Assembly: GCA_043424675.1 (NCBI GenBank)
Contig: JBHWPB010000064.1
Span: 1-9,116 of the forward strand
Direction: 5' to 3'
From: JBHWPB01 sp043424675
Lineage (GTDB): Bacteria; Bacillota; Bacilli; Lactobacillales; Carnobacteriaceae_A
Length of the DNA: 9,116 bases
Numbering within the stretch: the first letter of the stretch is position 1; the number at the start of each line of letters is the position of its first letter. A program made the position numbers and the translations under genes. This document shows, piece after piece, positions 1 to 6,272 of the stretch. The notes below the pieces were generated by a model. The model saw only the letters and a program-made list of their open reading frames with translations. It did no database searches and was not told the origin of the DNA.

Positions 1-237
1 CAACTCTCATATTTATTTAATCTGAGTGTATCACACAATGACTAACACAATAGAGAAATAACGTTTTAAGTGATTTATTCGACTAGACAAACTATTCACC
101 TGCTGCATTTCAAATATAGTAATAAGAAATAAAATTCATCAATCTTTTTCAAATGTTAGAAAGTACAGATATTGTGAGACGTATTACCAAAAAAACTATA
201 AAAAACAAGACTACCCCTTTATAATAGGAGGAATAGA
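1..237. other. A+T-rich stretch with no recognisable gene
   Basis: No open frame of useful length and no RNA gene is visible. A possible promoter for the decayed gene that follows lies at about 174-211: TTGTGA then TATAAA, but with a long 19-base spacer. On the minus strand a 25-codon frame begins at an ATG near position 113 (reading MQQVNSLSSRINHLKRYF and then a hydrophobic run). It could be the start of a decayed membrane sensor protein, but it lacks a ribosome binding site and soon meets stops, so I do not call it a gene. Confidence 0.4.
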
Positions 238-498
238 ATGAAGATTATATAGATCTTAGGGAAACCAGTGTCGATTAGTTCAAGTATGAAAAATGCATTT
301 ATTGATTTTTCGAAAATGGATGTCTCTACTGTAGCACTTGCCACAGATATTGTAATTGATGGGGAGCCAGTTATTGGATACGGTTTCCATTCGAATAGCC
401 GGCATGCTCCTAGTGGTATTATTCATAAACGCATCATCCCACGTATTATGGAAAGCAACCCAGAAGATTATCTCACCGATGATTATGAGGGATGCTAG
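238..498 (+). pseudogene. N-terminal remnant of a D-tartrate dehydratase-like enolase-superfamily enzyme
   Basis: A good ribosome binding site (AGGAGG, 227-232) precedes an ATG at 238. The frame reads MKII, then TAG at 250-252, then continues open (ILGKPVSISSSMKNAFIDFS and onward) to a stop at 496-498. The segment FIDFSKMDVSTVAL, the later VIGYGFHSNSRHAPSGIIHK and RIIPRIMESNPEDYL match, from memory, the N-terminal capping domain of the mandelate racemase / D-tartrate dehydratase group (compare YIDFTKM, GYGFNSNGRYGQGGLIRERF, RILEADP in the Bradyrhizobium enzyme). Members have about 390 residues. Here only about the first 83 remain, and the barrel with its metal ligands and catalytic residues is gone. 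The intact family dehydrates a sugar-acid or tartrate-type substrate. Both the nonsense codon and the truncation argue for a dead gene. Exact substrate is uncertain. Confidence 0.7.
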
Positions 499-536
499 GA
501 GAAGAAAATGAAGATTCCATAGGAATTTTTTATAAA

Positions 537-595
537 GGTCGCTCGTGAGAAAACCGATGACTTTAGTCGTCGGAAGAATCACGAAATGAGCGACC
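537..595. repeat. Nested inverted repeat with central GACTTTAGTC hairpin
   Basis: Outer arms GGTCGCTC (537-544) and GAGCGACC (588-595) are perfect complements. Next to them, GTGA (545-548) can pair with TCAC (579-582), leaving a GAAAT bulge on one side. The centre (554-573) is a hairpin, CCGATGACT-TT-AGTCGTCGG, with one T:G wobble. The whole 59-base unit can fold as one long two-step stem. No T run follows on the plus strand, so it is not a standard terminator. The core matches that of the hairpin at 812-825. Confidence 0.75.
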
Positions 596-799
596 AAAAA
601 CTTAAAGGTTTTCTGTGGAAAAATCTCTCATATTGAGCTAAACTAACTGTAATGAAGCTTGCGAAAACCAAGCTTGCTTCTTACAAAACCAAACGTTCAA
701 CCAACTGGTCTGGGACGGACCTTAGTAATATAGACACGTAAGACGTGCTGGTAGATTACCCGCCTTTCAAGGATGGATATCTCTCTCACGCACTGTTGT

Positions 800-836
800 T
801 CCTAGAAACCGCCGACTTTAGTCGGTGTGTAGTTCA
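800..836 (+). mobile_element. Right-end-like hairpin of an IS200/IS605-family element (remnant)
   Basis: A perfect six-base-pair stem with a two-base loop (CCGACT-TT-AGTCGG, 812-825) is preceded by CCTAGAAACCG and followed by TGTGTAGTTCA. This pattern (AAACC, then a short stem around CTTTAG, then a G/T-rich tract ending in TTCA) resembles the right ends of many Firmicute IS200/IS605 and IS1341-type elements, where the hairpin is also the scaffold of the TnpB guide (omega) RNA. The transporter-derived reading frame resumes immediately after TTCA (833-836), which is what an element boundary inside that gene would give. No transposase or tnpB remains and the left end is not found, so this is a trace of an element, not an active one. 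Confidence 0.5.
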
Positions 837-837
837 T

Positions 838-1192
838 GAATCAATTGTTCCTGTTCTCCGTGTCGTTATGTTGACCGCTATTGGCGTTACAATGATTGAC
901 CTGAGAGAAATACCTGCTCTCTTAAGCCCCGGCATTCTTTCTTATAATTATTCTGTGTGTGTCGGGAGCTTTTATAGGCGCTGCAGCAGTAGGCAGGAGT
1001 TTAGAGTTATACCCTGTCGAGTCTGGTATAAGTGCCGGTTTATGGGCTGCTGATATGGGCAGGACTGGTGACTTAGGCATCTTGGGTGCCTCTGATAGAA
1101 TGGAGTTGCTACCCTTTGCAACTATTGCGACTCGTATAGGAGGAGCAATTATCTTGATAATAGGCAGTATTATCACTTCATTGGTAGGTTGA
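838..1192 (+). pseudogene. C-terminal remnant of a 2-hydroxycarboxylate transporter (2HCT family)
   Basis: Two frames joined by a +1 shift near 928-932 (an extra base in CCCCGG) give one transporter tail: ESIVPVLRVVMLTAIGVTMI, DLREIPALLSP, then AFFLIIILCVSGAFIGAAAV, LYPVESGISAGLWAADMG, GASDRMELLPFATIATRIGG and a final hydrophobic helix. YPVES, the GTGD segment and MELLPFA-I-RIGGA are hallmarks of the C-terminal half of Na+- or H+-coupled malate/citrate carriers (CitS, CitP, MaeN type). About 118 of some 440 codons remain. The conserved GGTGD element reads GRTGD, a further sign of decay. The frame begins directly after the IS200/IS605-like hairpin end at 836, so an insertion and a later deletion probably removed the N-terminal part. 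Together with the tartrate dehydratase scrap it points to a lost hydroxy-acid utilisation locus. Confidence 0.75.
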
Positions 1193-1224
1193 TTTTCAAT
1201 TATCGATTTAGTTTTTAAACTGTA

Positions 1225-1272
1225 AAATAACCTCCAGACAGAAGATTCATTCTGTCTGGAGGTTATTTTTTT
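1225..1272. terminator. Strong, probably bidirectional rho-independent terminator
   Basis: A perfect 19-base-pair stem (1225-1243 with 1250-1268) encloses the loop GATTCA and is followed by a T run to 1272 on the plus strand. The A-rich left flank gives TTATTTTA on the minus strand, so it can also end transcription of the convergent CHRD-like gene. Confidence 0.93.
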
Positions 1273-1391
1273 CTCAAGTTATTAGATCTTAAAAACAAGC
1301 TTCTATCATTTTTTCAATAAAAGTAGTTGTAGCTGAGCTTTGCTTACTATTTTTCAAATTTTCTTAGACACGTGACTTTTTCTGTTAAAGA

Positions 1392-1949
1392 TCAAACCGC
1401 TTCGATTTCCCCGACGCCAATAGGCAGTGTCGTATGAGGGCCGTAATCTTGAACGGTACCTTCTACGGTGTCTGGAAGAGCCACCGTTTCCGGCACGCCG
1501 TGGATCAGAACTGTCCGTTTGTCTAACTGCAGATCTTCTGTGCCAAATTTCTCCTTAAATTTCTTTCTCAAATCAGCCAGCGGAACCTCCGCTTCATAGG
1601 TCCAGTTGCCTTTTGAATCCGCATGCGGGTAATCATCGTGGGGGATGTGCATATCATGAGGGGCATCATCGAAAGGCACCATCGTTTGTCCAGCAACAGC
1701 ATAAAGTTCAGGTAAATCAATCACACCATCACCATTAGTATCCGCGTCTTTGCCAGGGATCCGCCCTTTTTTTCCATCTGGAAACCCGTGAAAGTGGCTC
1801 CAATGCATCATGTCAGGAGGCGTGCCTGTCGCTTCAATTTTAATTTTGAGCGTATCATTCTCTTCTACAAATTCTGCTTTTCCGGAGACTGAAGTACCAA
1901 TCACATCTTCATTTACTGACTTAATCTTGGCTCTATACCTTTTCGCCAT
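1392..1949 (-). CDS. CHRD-like hypothetical protein with one EF-hand loop
   Basis: This is a 185-residue soluble protein of unknown function with no signal peptide or membrane segment. The ATG at 1949 is set by a strong ribosome binding site (AAAAGGAGGAC, 1956-1966). Residues 70-81 (DTNGDGVIDLPE) form a canonical 12-residue EF-hand calcium loop, with D, N, D, G, I, D and E at positions 1, 3, 5, 6, 8, 9 and 12. A His cluster lies at residues 48-56 (MHWSHFHGF) and another at 98-109. The layout (beta-rich N-terminus, HFHGFPDG, calcium loop, TMVPF, LIHGVP near residue 150, THTLPIG-like end) resembles proteins annotated as CHRD-domain-like; that link is from memory. A promoter and the convergent terminator at 1225-1272 suggest a single-gene unit. 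The role may involve metal binding, but no reaction can be assigned. Confidence 0.8.
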   Translation of the reverse strand: MAKRYRAKIKSVNEDVIGTSVSGKAEFVEENDTLKIKIEATGTPPDMMHWSHFHGFPDGKKGRIPGKDADTNGDGVIDLPELYAVAGQTMVPFDDAPHDMHIPHDDYPHADSKGNWTYEAEVPLADLRKKFKEKFGTEDLQLDKRTVLIHGVPETVALPDTVEGTVQDYGPHTTLPIGVGEIEAV

Positions 1950-1992
1950 CTGAATGTCCTCCTTTTGCTAGCAGGGGTTCTGTGTCACTTTT

Positions 1993-2021
1993 AGTTTAGG
2001 AAACCCTCTCTCTAATAGCAA
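1993..2021 (-). promoter_or_regulatory. Candidate promoter of the CHRD-like gene
   Basis: On the minus strand TTGCTA (2016-2021) and TAAACT (1993-1998) are separated by 17 bases and lie about 45 bases upstream of the start codon. The -35 region overlaps a small perfect dyad, CTAATT-C-AATTAG (2022-2034), which could be a regulatory site or the end of the thyA transcript. Confidence 0.45.
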
Positions 2022-2051
2022 CTAATTCAATTAGCAACGAGGGAGGATATC

Positions 2052-3010
2052 TTAAACAGCCACGGGGGCTTTAATCGATTGATGAGAATTATAGTTTTCT
2101 AACTCGATATCTTCCATTTCAAAATCAAAGATGCTGTCTTTATCCGTATTGAGTTTCAGAGTCGGCAGTTCAAATGGTTCCCTTTCTAACTGCGTCTGGA
2201 TTTGGTCCATATGGTTGGAGTAAAGATGAGCGTCCCCTAGAGTATGAACAAAGTCTCCTACTTCAAGGCCACATTCATGTGCGACCAAGTGGGTTAACAA
2301 GGCATAAGAAGCAATGTTGAAAGGAACGCCCAGAAAAACATCAGCAGACCGCTGGTAGAGCTGACAAGATAACTTACCGTCAGCGACATAAAACTGGAAG
2401 AGTGTGTGACAAGGCGGCAGCGCCATATGCGGCACATCTTCCGGGTTCCAAGCCGATACCATCATGCGACGAGAATCCGGGTTGTTCTTAATGAGATCAA
2501 TGACATGAGCGATTTGGTCAATAGTATCGCCTTGCCGCGTTTCCCAGCGACGCCATTGCGCTCCGTAAACATTCCCAAGCTCACCGTATTGTTCGGCAAA
2601 CTCATCATCTCTGAGAATGAGGTCTTGGAATTTTTCATTTCTTCCTTATAGACCTCGTTAAAGGCAGCATCTTCTTCCGCCCGCAGTCCAAAGTCTGTCA
2701 TATCAGGCCCTTGATAATCGTCACTTGCCACGTATTTTTCAAAGGCCCACTCATCCCAAATACGGTTATTGTGCTCCAACAAATAGCGAATATTGGTATC
2801 ACCTTTTAAGAACCACAGCAGCTCACTTTTAATGAGACCGAAAGGCACTTTCTTCGTAGTCAATAAAGGAAACCCTTCTTGTAAATTAAAGCGCATCTGG
2901 TAGCCGAACATACTCTTGGTTCCTACCCCGGTCCGGTCTTCTTTGACAGTTCCTTCTTCTAAAATCGTCTTTGCTAAATCCAAGTATTGTTTTGTCACTG
3001 GCCCTGACAC
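2052..3010 (-). pseudogene. thyA: Thymidylate synthase with a single-base frameshift
   Basis: ThyA makes dTMP from dUMP with methylenetetrahydrofolate in the cytosol. Restoring one A in the A run at 2631-2635 (ATGAAAAATTC to ATGAAAAAATTC) joins two frames into a 319-residue enzyme that closely follows the Lactobacillus casei type: folate/phosphate-loop DRTG at the N-terminus, LLTTKKVPFGLIKSELLWFL, the lactobacillus-type insert (AFEKYVASDDYQGPDMTDFG), catalytic Cys at about residue 201 in LPPCHTLFQF, QRSADVFLGVPFNIASY, and the usual KAPVAV end. All key residues are present, so only the frameshift would inactivate it. The start is GTG at 3010 with a weak ribosome binding site; GTG at 2998 (codon 5) would give 315 residues, nearer the usual 316. 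A sequencing error in a homopolymer is as likely as a true mutation. folA, often next to thyA, is absent here. Confidence 0.92.
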
Positions 3011-3052
3011 CTATCTTTCATTTCTTATTTTTATGCGATTAGATTATGCATA

Positions 3053-3079
3053 ATTCTACCATAGTTCATTCAGATTCAA
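3053..3079 (-). promoter_or_regulatory. Candidate extended -10 promoter for thyA
   Basis: On the minus strand TGGTAGAAT (core TAGAAT, 3053-3058) is an extended -10 element. TTGAAT (3074-3079) lies 15 bases upstream as a weak -35. It is placed about 43 bases before the GTG start. Confidence 0.5.
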
Positions 3080-3085
3080 AAAGAG

Positions 3086-3102
3086 AAAGTCACGAAGACT
3101 TT
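3086..3102. repeat. Small dyad in the thyA / membrane-protein divergent region
   Basis: AAAGTC (3086-3091) and GACTTT (3097-3102) form a six-base-pair inverted repeat around ACGAA. It sits between the two divergent promoters, so it could be an operator, but its short length makes chance occurrence possible. Confidence 0.3.
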
Positions 3103-3141
3103 TGATGAGAAGAGCTGCTTTCAGATAGGAGCTTGTTGTTA

Positions 3142-3147
3142 TATAAT
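3142..3147 (+). promoter_or_regulatory. Candidate -10 element for the small membrane protein
   Basis: A consensus TATAAT lies 72 bases before the start codon at 3220. The -35 region 17 bases upstream (TTTCAG) is poor. Confidence 0.35.
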
Positions 3148-3219
3148 TAACGGTAAATCCCCGCCCAGAATATTTCTTCAGCTTGCCTCGGCCATACACT
3201 AGATATAGGGAGGAAGAAT

Positions 3220-3579
3220 ATGAAATTTCGCAATCTTTTTTTGCTTTTAGGAATTCTGTTTTCCGCTGCTTCTAAATTCATTCAGTTCAGTACCGGTACT
3301 CTCTTGGGCGATCTGTTAATTTTACCCGCCGGCACCTTTTTCGTCCTCGCCATTTTGTTCTCTCTTTCTCGGTTTCAAAAAGCCTTCCATAACTCAAAGA
3401 CAAAGTATAAAGCGATTTTACTTGCCGTGCTCTCTTCCTTGACGGTCCTCTGCTTTCAACTTTTTACAATGCTTGCCTTCGGTTACGGAAATCCTGCCGG
3501 TTATCTGTTTATTCTCCCTGTCCTTATTTTTGCTGTCTGGAGCAGTCTTCTCGTGAAGCAGCTGAACCTTATCCCTTGA
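3220..3579 (+). CDS. Small four-helix membrane protein of unknown function
   Basis: This 119-residue protein is almost entirely hydrophobic, with four predicted membrane segments at about residues 4-20, 28-49, 63-86 and 93-112, and a basic cytoplasmic loop (SRFQKAFHNSKTKYK) between helices 2 and 3. The start is fixed by a strong ribosome binding site (GGGAGGA, 3208-3214). I recognise no family motif. It is divergent from thyA and convergent with the aminopeptidase gene, ending in the terminator at 3588-3615, so it is transcribed alone. Nothing in the context gives a function. Confidence 0.8.
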   Translation: MKFRNLFLLLGILFSAASKFIQFSTGTLLGDLLILPAGTFFVLAILFSLSRFQKAFHNSKTKYKAILLAVLSSLTVLCFQLFTMLAFGYGNPAGYLFILPVLIFAVWSSLLVKQLNLIP

Positions 3580-3583
3580 TAAT

Positions 3584-3615
3584 AAAAAAAGAACACTCAA
3601 TTAAGAGTGTTCTTT
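3584..3615. terminator. Bidirectional terminator between convergent genes
   Basis: An 11-base-pair stem, AAAGAACACTC (3588-3598) with GAGTGTTCTTT (3605-3615), has an AATTAA loop. On the minus strand it is followed by seven T residues (A run 3584-3590), so it best serves the aminopeptidase transcript. On the plus strand the T tract is shorter (TTTCTCT) but adequate for the membrane-protein gene. Confidence 0.88.
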
Positions 3616-3686
3616 CTCTGTATCTTCCTATCATTTCATCGTGAGGAAGACACAAGTTCCTTTCACGAATATCCTTGTACTATTAC

Positions 3687-3730
3687 CTTAAGACAAAAGA
3701 GAAAAAAGTCAAGAGAAAATCCGTCTTAAG
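3687..3730. repeat. Eight-base inverted repeat downstream of the aminopeptidase gene
   Basis: CTTAAGAC (3687-3694) and GTCTTAAG (3723-3730) are exact complements separated by 28 purine-rich bases. On the plus strand TTCCTTTTT follows. It may help protect the 3' end of the mRNA or be coincidence; the large loop makes it a poor terminator. Confidence 0.3.
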
Positions 3731-3767
3731 TTCCTTTTTATGATCAATTATTTTCTAGGAAGTTCTT

Positions 3768-5165
3768 TTAGCGTTCAGCAATCCAGCGGTAAAGAGTTTT
3801 GACGCCTGTCCCGCTCGCTCCTGCCGGTAAGTAGTCGTAGCCTTTTGATGAATAAGAAGTCCCTGCAATATCTAAGTGCGCCCACGGGATATCTTCTGTA
3901 AAGTGTTCGAGGAAGAGCCCGGCTGTAATGGCTCCTCCGCCTCCTGTTGGTGCATTGTCCAGATCCGCAAACTGCCCTTTAATCTTTTTGTAGTGACTTG
4001 GGAAAGATGGTAGACGGTGGGTCGGCTCACACGCTTTTTCACTCGCTGCAAGCACCTCGTCGGCTAGTTCATTATTATTTGAAAGCATCGCTGTCGTGTG
4101 AGGGCCTAAAGCTGAAATCGCCGCTCCAGTTAATGTGGCGACATCGACAATTTCACTAGAAGATAATGCGGTGGCTGCGTAATAGATAGCATCCGCTAAA
4201 GTTAAACGCCCTTCTGCATCTGTATTATTTACCTCAATACTTGTCCCTTTCATCGAAGAGATAATATCCCCATTTTTGAAAGCTTTGCCATCGATCATAT
4301 TTTCAGCTGCTGCTACGACCCCGACCACATTTTCTTGAACCTTGTTTTGAGATAAGGCGTAGAGCGTCCCGATGACAGCAGCGGCACCTGCCATGTCAGA
4401 TTTCATGGTTTTCATCCCACCTGCCGATTTAAGCGCATACCCGCCGGAGTCATAAGTCATTCCTTTACCAACTAAAGACACATGGTCTGTTGCGTCTGTT
4501 GGCATGTATTTCATGACAATCAAACGTGGTTCGCGATCAGAGCCCTGATTTACTGCTAGATAAGCTTGCATATCTAACTCTTCAATTTCTTCTTGACCGT
4601 AAACTTCTACTTCTACCTCGCTCCCTCGAAAGAGCTCTTGAACTTTTTCTGCTAAGCTCTCTGGATAGATCACGTTAGCCGGCTGGTTCACCAGATCGCG
4701 TGCGTGGAAGATCCCTTCTGCGACATGCTCGACTGTTTCAAAGACGTCTTTCGCTTCTCTCGCATCAACTGAAACATACAATTCCTCTGTTTCTTCGGCA
4801 TCCTTTTTGTATTCATTGAACTCGTATTCTGCCTGATATAAGCCTTCAAAGACTTTAGAAAGTAATTCGCTGTCTTCTTCGATCGCTTGAGGCAGCTCTA
4901 AATGGATGTGAGTGAGTTTTGCTTTCTGTAAGTATTTAGCTAAAGCATAGAAAGAGACTGTCGTTTGGTAAGCGTTGAGGTCTTCCTCTTTACCCAATCC
5001 ATAATAGATTGTACCTTGCCCCGTCTCATCTAACATAGCGTAGACAGATTTTGCTTCTCCTTCAAATAGCCCGCGGTCTTTCAGTTGGTTCACGATTTTA
5101 TTGTCTGCTTCTTCAAAAACTGCTTGCACAGTTAAATCTTGATACTTTTCTTCAAGTAATATCAT
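3768..5165 (-). CDS. pepA: Leucyl aminopeptidase, family M17
   Basis: This 465-residue cytosolic di-metal peptidase removes N-terminal amino acids, preferably leucine-like ones, from peptides. The C-terminal catalytic domain (about 145-465) has every signature: VGKGMTYDSGG (metal ligands K234 and D239), catalytic K246, MKSDM (D257), and NTDAEGRL at 314-321 (D316, E318 and bicarbonate-site R320). The spacing between these residues equals that of bovine and E. coli enzymes. The N-terminal domain (1-140) is variable and acidic, as usual; an E. coli-like length near 500 is slightly reduced there. The ATG at 5165 is supported by AGGAGGA (5174-5180), eight bases away. It is a single-gene unit with its own promoter and terminator. 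The family call is firm; the substrate range is not known. Confidence 0.95.
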   Translation of the reverse strand: MILLEEKYQDLTVQAVFEEADNKIVNQLKDRGLFEGEAKSVYAMLDETGQGTIYYGLGKEEDLNAYQTTVSFYALAKYLQKAKLTHIHLELPQAIEEDSELLSKVFEGLYQAEYEFNEYKKDAEETEELYVSVDAREAKDVFETVEHVAEGIFHARDLVNQPANVIYPESLAEKVQELFRGSEVEVEVYGQEEIEELDMQAYLAVNQGSDREPRLIVMKYMPTDATDHVSLVGKGMTYDSGGYALKSAGGMKTMKSDMAGAAAVIGTLYALSQNKVQENVVGVVAAAENMIDGKAFKNGDIISSMKGTSIEVNNTDAEGRLTLADAIYYAATALSSSEIVDVATLTGAAISALGPHTTAMLSNNNELADEVLAASEKACEPTHRLPSFPSHYKKIKGQFADLDNAPTGGGGAITAGLFLEHFTEDIPWAHLDIAGTSYSSKGYDYLPAGASGTGVKTLYRWIAER

Positions 5166-5228
5166 CTTTAAAGTCCTCCTGATAGTTTTGTTCTCACACT
5201 TTTATATATGAGATAAGATCCTCTCTAA

Positions 5229-5234
5229 AGTATA
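5229..5234 (-). promoter_or_regulatory. Candidate extended -10 of the aminopeptidase gene
   Basis: On the minus strand TGTTATACT provides an extended -10 (core TATACT at 5229-5234), 64 bases upstream of the start codon. The -35 region is weak. An imperfect dyad, TCTCA with TGAGA around 5192-5212, lies in the leader. Confidence 0.4.
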
Positions 5235-5294
5235 ACACAATCCCTCTTGTTCTCCGTCTGTCTCTTGAAGCACAGCACGAAGCAGACTTATCTA

Positions 5295-5324
5295 TTGCAG
5301 GTCAATTAGAGGATGCTTTATAAT
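5295..5324 (+). promoter_or_regulatory. Promoter of the rhodanese gene
   Basis: TTGCAG (5295-5300) and a perfect TATAAT (5319-5324) are 18 bases apart. The ATG at 5357 follows about 26 bases after the predicted start point. Confidence 0.6.
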
Positions 5325-5356
5325 AAAGCTGAAACAAGAGGAATGGGGAGACCAAA

Positions 5357-5650
5357 ATGCGATCTTTGACCACAAAATAATTAGAAAAAATATATCAAAA
5401 TGAAGAAGTTTGTGTCCTAGATGTCCGAGAAGAAGAGGAGGTCCTGCATGGTAAAATCCCTGGGGTTCTCAACCTGCCAGTCAGTCAATTTTCTGAAAGA
5501 GTTAACGAACTTAATAAAGACTTAGAATATTATGTCGTCTGTCGAACCAGTCGACGATCCTCTGCGATCGTGGAAGAGTTGAACCGTAAAGGTTACAAGG
5601 ACAAAGTTGTTACAGACGGCATGCAAGGTTGGACAGGTGAAACAGAATAG
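5357..5650 (+). pseudogene. Single-domain rhodanese with a nonsense codon near the start
   Basis: After a good ribosome binding site (GGGGAG, 5345-5350) the ATG at 5357 reads MRSLTTK, then TAA at 5378-5380, then LEKIYQNEEVCVLDVREEEE and on to a stop at 5648-5650. If codon 8 were GAA, the product would be a typical 97-residue rhodanese-homology domain: LDVRE (residues 21-25), HGKIPGVLNLP (31-41), the active-site loop CRTSRRS with Cys62, and GMQGW near the end. Such proteins transfer sulfane sulfur through the loop cysteine. The usual loop Gly (CRSGRRS) is Ser here. No alternative ATG, GTG or TTG lies in frame soon after the stop, so the gene looks dead unless the TAA is a sequencing error or is read through. 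It is 75 bases before a copper-binding protein gene in the same direction, suggesting a shared sulfur/copper stress role. Confidence 0.82.
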
Positions 5651-5658
5651 GGTTTCGC

Positions 5659-5687
5659 TTGTCTTTTTCTTTTACCTATTCTACGAT
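5659..5687 (+). promoter_or_regulatory. Possible promoter of the copper-binding protein gene
   Basis: TTGTCT (5659-5664) and TACGAT (5682-5687) are 17 bases apart, just after the rhodanese stop. Neither is close to consensus, so transcription could instead run on from the rhodanese promoter. No CopY (TACAnnTGTA) or clear CsoR dyad is seen. Confidence 0.3.
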
Positions 5688-5724
5688 GATGACAGAAATT
5701 AATAAAAATTGGGAGGAAAATAAA

Positions 5725-6063
5725 ATGGCTCAAACGATGGATAAAGAAACCCTTGTAGAAACCATTGCGATGTGCGAAAGAGCGTGCAACATGTGCTTTG
5801 ATGCTTGTCTTAAAGAAGATGATGTGAAAATGATGGCGGAATGTATTCGTTTAGATCGAGAATGCGCCGATATCTGTGCTATCACTCGTTCATTCGCTTA
5901 CCGCGAGGGAGCTGCTTTTGAGGACTTACTGGAAGTCTGTGCTAAAAGTTGCGAGGCCTGTGCAGAAGAATGCGAGAAACATGCCGACCACGCTGACCAC
6001 TGCCGCGAATGCGCAGAAGCTTGCCGTGAATGTGCGGAAGCATGCAGAAGCTTTGTAGCTTAA
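5725..6063 (+). CDS. Cytosolic four-helix-bundle copper-storage protein (Csp / DUF326 type)
   Basis: The start is the ATG at 5725, set by GGGAGGA (5711-5717); an in-frame ATG at 5659 lacks a ribosome binding site. The 112-residue product has 16 cysteines in helical CxxxC, CxxC and CxxxCxxC spacings (MCERACNMCFDAC, CIRLDRECADIC, CAKSCEACAEEC, HCRECAEACRECAEAC), plus three His at residues 90-96. This is the pattern of copper storage proteins such as Bacillus YhjQ (Csp3), in which the Cys line the core of a four-helix bundle and bind many Cu(I) ions. There is no Tat or Sec signal, so it should act in the cytosol. The length is normal for the family. It lies between a broken rhodanese gene and a terminator. 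Copper binding is inferred from the family. Confidence 0.9.
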   Translation: MAQTMDKETLVETIAMCERACNMCFDACLKEDDVKMMAECIRLDRECADICAITRSFAYREGAAFEDLLEVCAKSCEACAEECEKHADHADHCRECAEACRECAEACRSFVA

Positions 6064-6082
6064 TAATAAGTAAGAAAAAATT

Positions 6083-6120
6083 AAAAAATGAAGCACCTGT
6101 TAGAGGTCGCTTCATTTTTT
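6083..6120 (+). terminator. Rho-independent terminator after the copper-binding protein
   Basis: AAAAAATGAAGC (6083-6094) pairs with GCTTCATTTTTT (6109-6120), with inner ACCT/AGGT pairs and a one-base bulge. The six T residues serve the plus strand. Confidence 0.92.
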
Positions 6121-6237
6121 ATGGAATATTTTGATATAACCATCAGATCTTTACTAAATTTTCTAAAGTTCTTTTTTCATTTTTAATTTTTGCTGAAAAT
6201 ATATTTGCAATCACTACAGTAAATCTTATTCTCATGC

Positions 6238-6243
6238 TATACT
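6238..6243 (+). promoter_or_regulatory. Candidate -10 of the aquaporin gene
   Basis: TATACT lies 30 bases before the ATG at 6273. The -35 position 17 bases upstream is TACAGT, a poor match; TTGCAA at 6205-6210 is too far away. The preceding 100 bases are very A+T-rich. Confidence 0.4.
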
Positions 6244-6272
6244 GAATCTAAAGAAGAAAGGAAGTTGATAGA

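Larger units (their letters stand above)
499..837. other. Debris between two pseudogenes, with IS200/IS605-like traces
   Basis: No intact gene is visible. A short open tail (492-548, ending IGIFYKGRS then stop) follows the tartrate dehydratase remnant; its origin is not recognised. From about 650 to 837 the sequence has the look of the non-coding 3' part of a tnpB transcription unit leading into a right-end hairpin, but no TnpB motif (RuvC DED residues or CxxC zinc finger) survives. The two hairpins in this stretch are listed separately. Confidence 0.4.

Noticed and set aside
280..597. Minus-strand open frame of 105 codons
   Set aside because: It is antisense to the tartrate dehydratase remnant and spans the palindrome at 537-595; no ribosome binding site or family resemblance.
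2406..2651. Plus-strand open frame opposite thyA
   Set aside because: It is a shadow of the thymidylate synthase coding sequence, whose own frame is strongly conserved on the other strand.
5659..5724. Upstream extension of the copper-binding protein from an ATG-like start at 5659
   Set aside because: No ribosome binding site precedes it and the sequence is not family-like, while ATG 5725 has GGGAGGA in the right place.
6200..6225. CopY-type operator before the aquaporin
   Set aside because: Only one half (TACAGT) is present; the full TACAnnTGTA dyad is missing.
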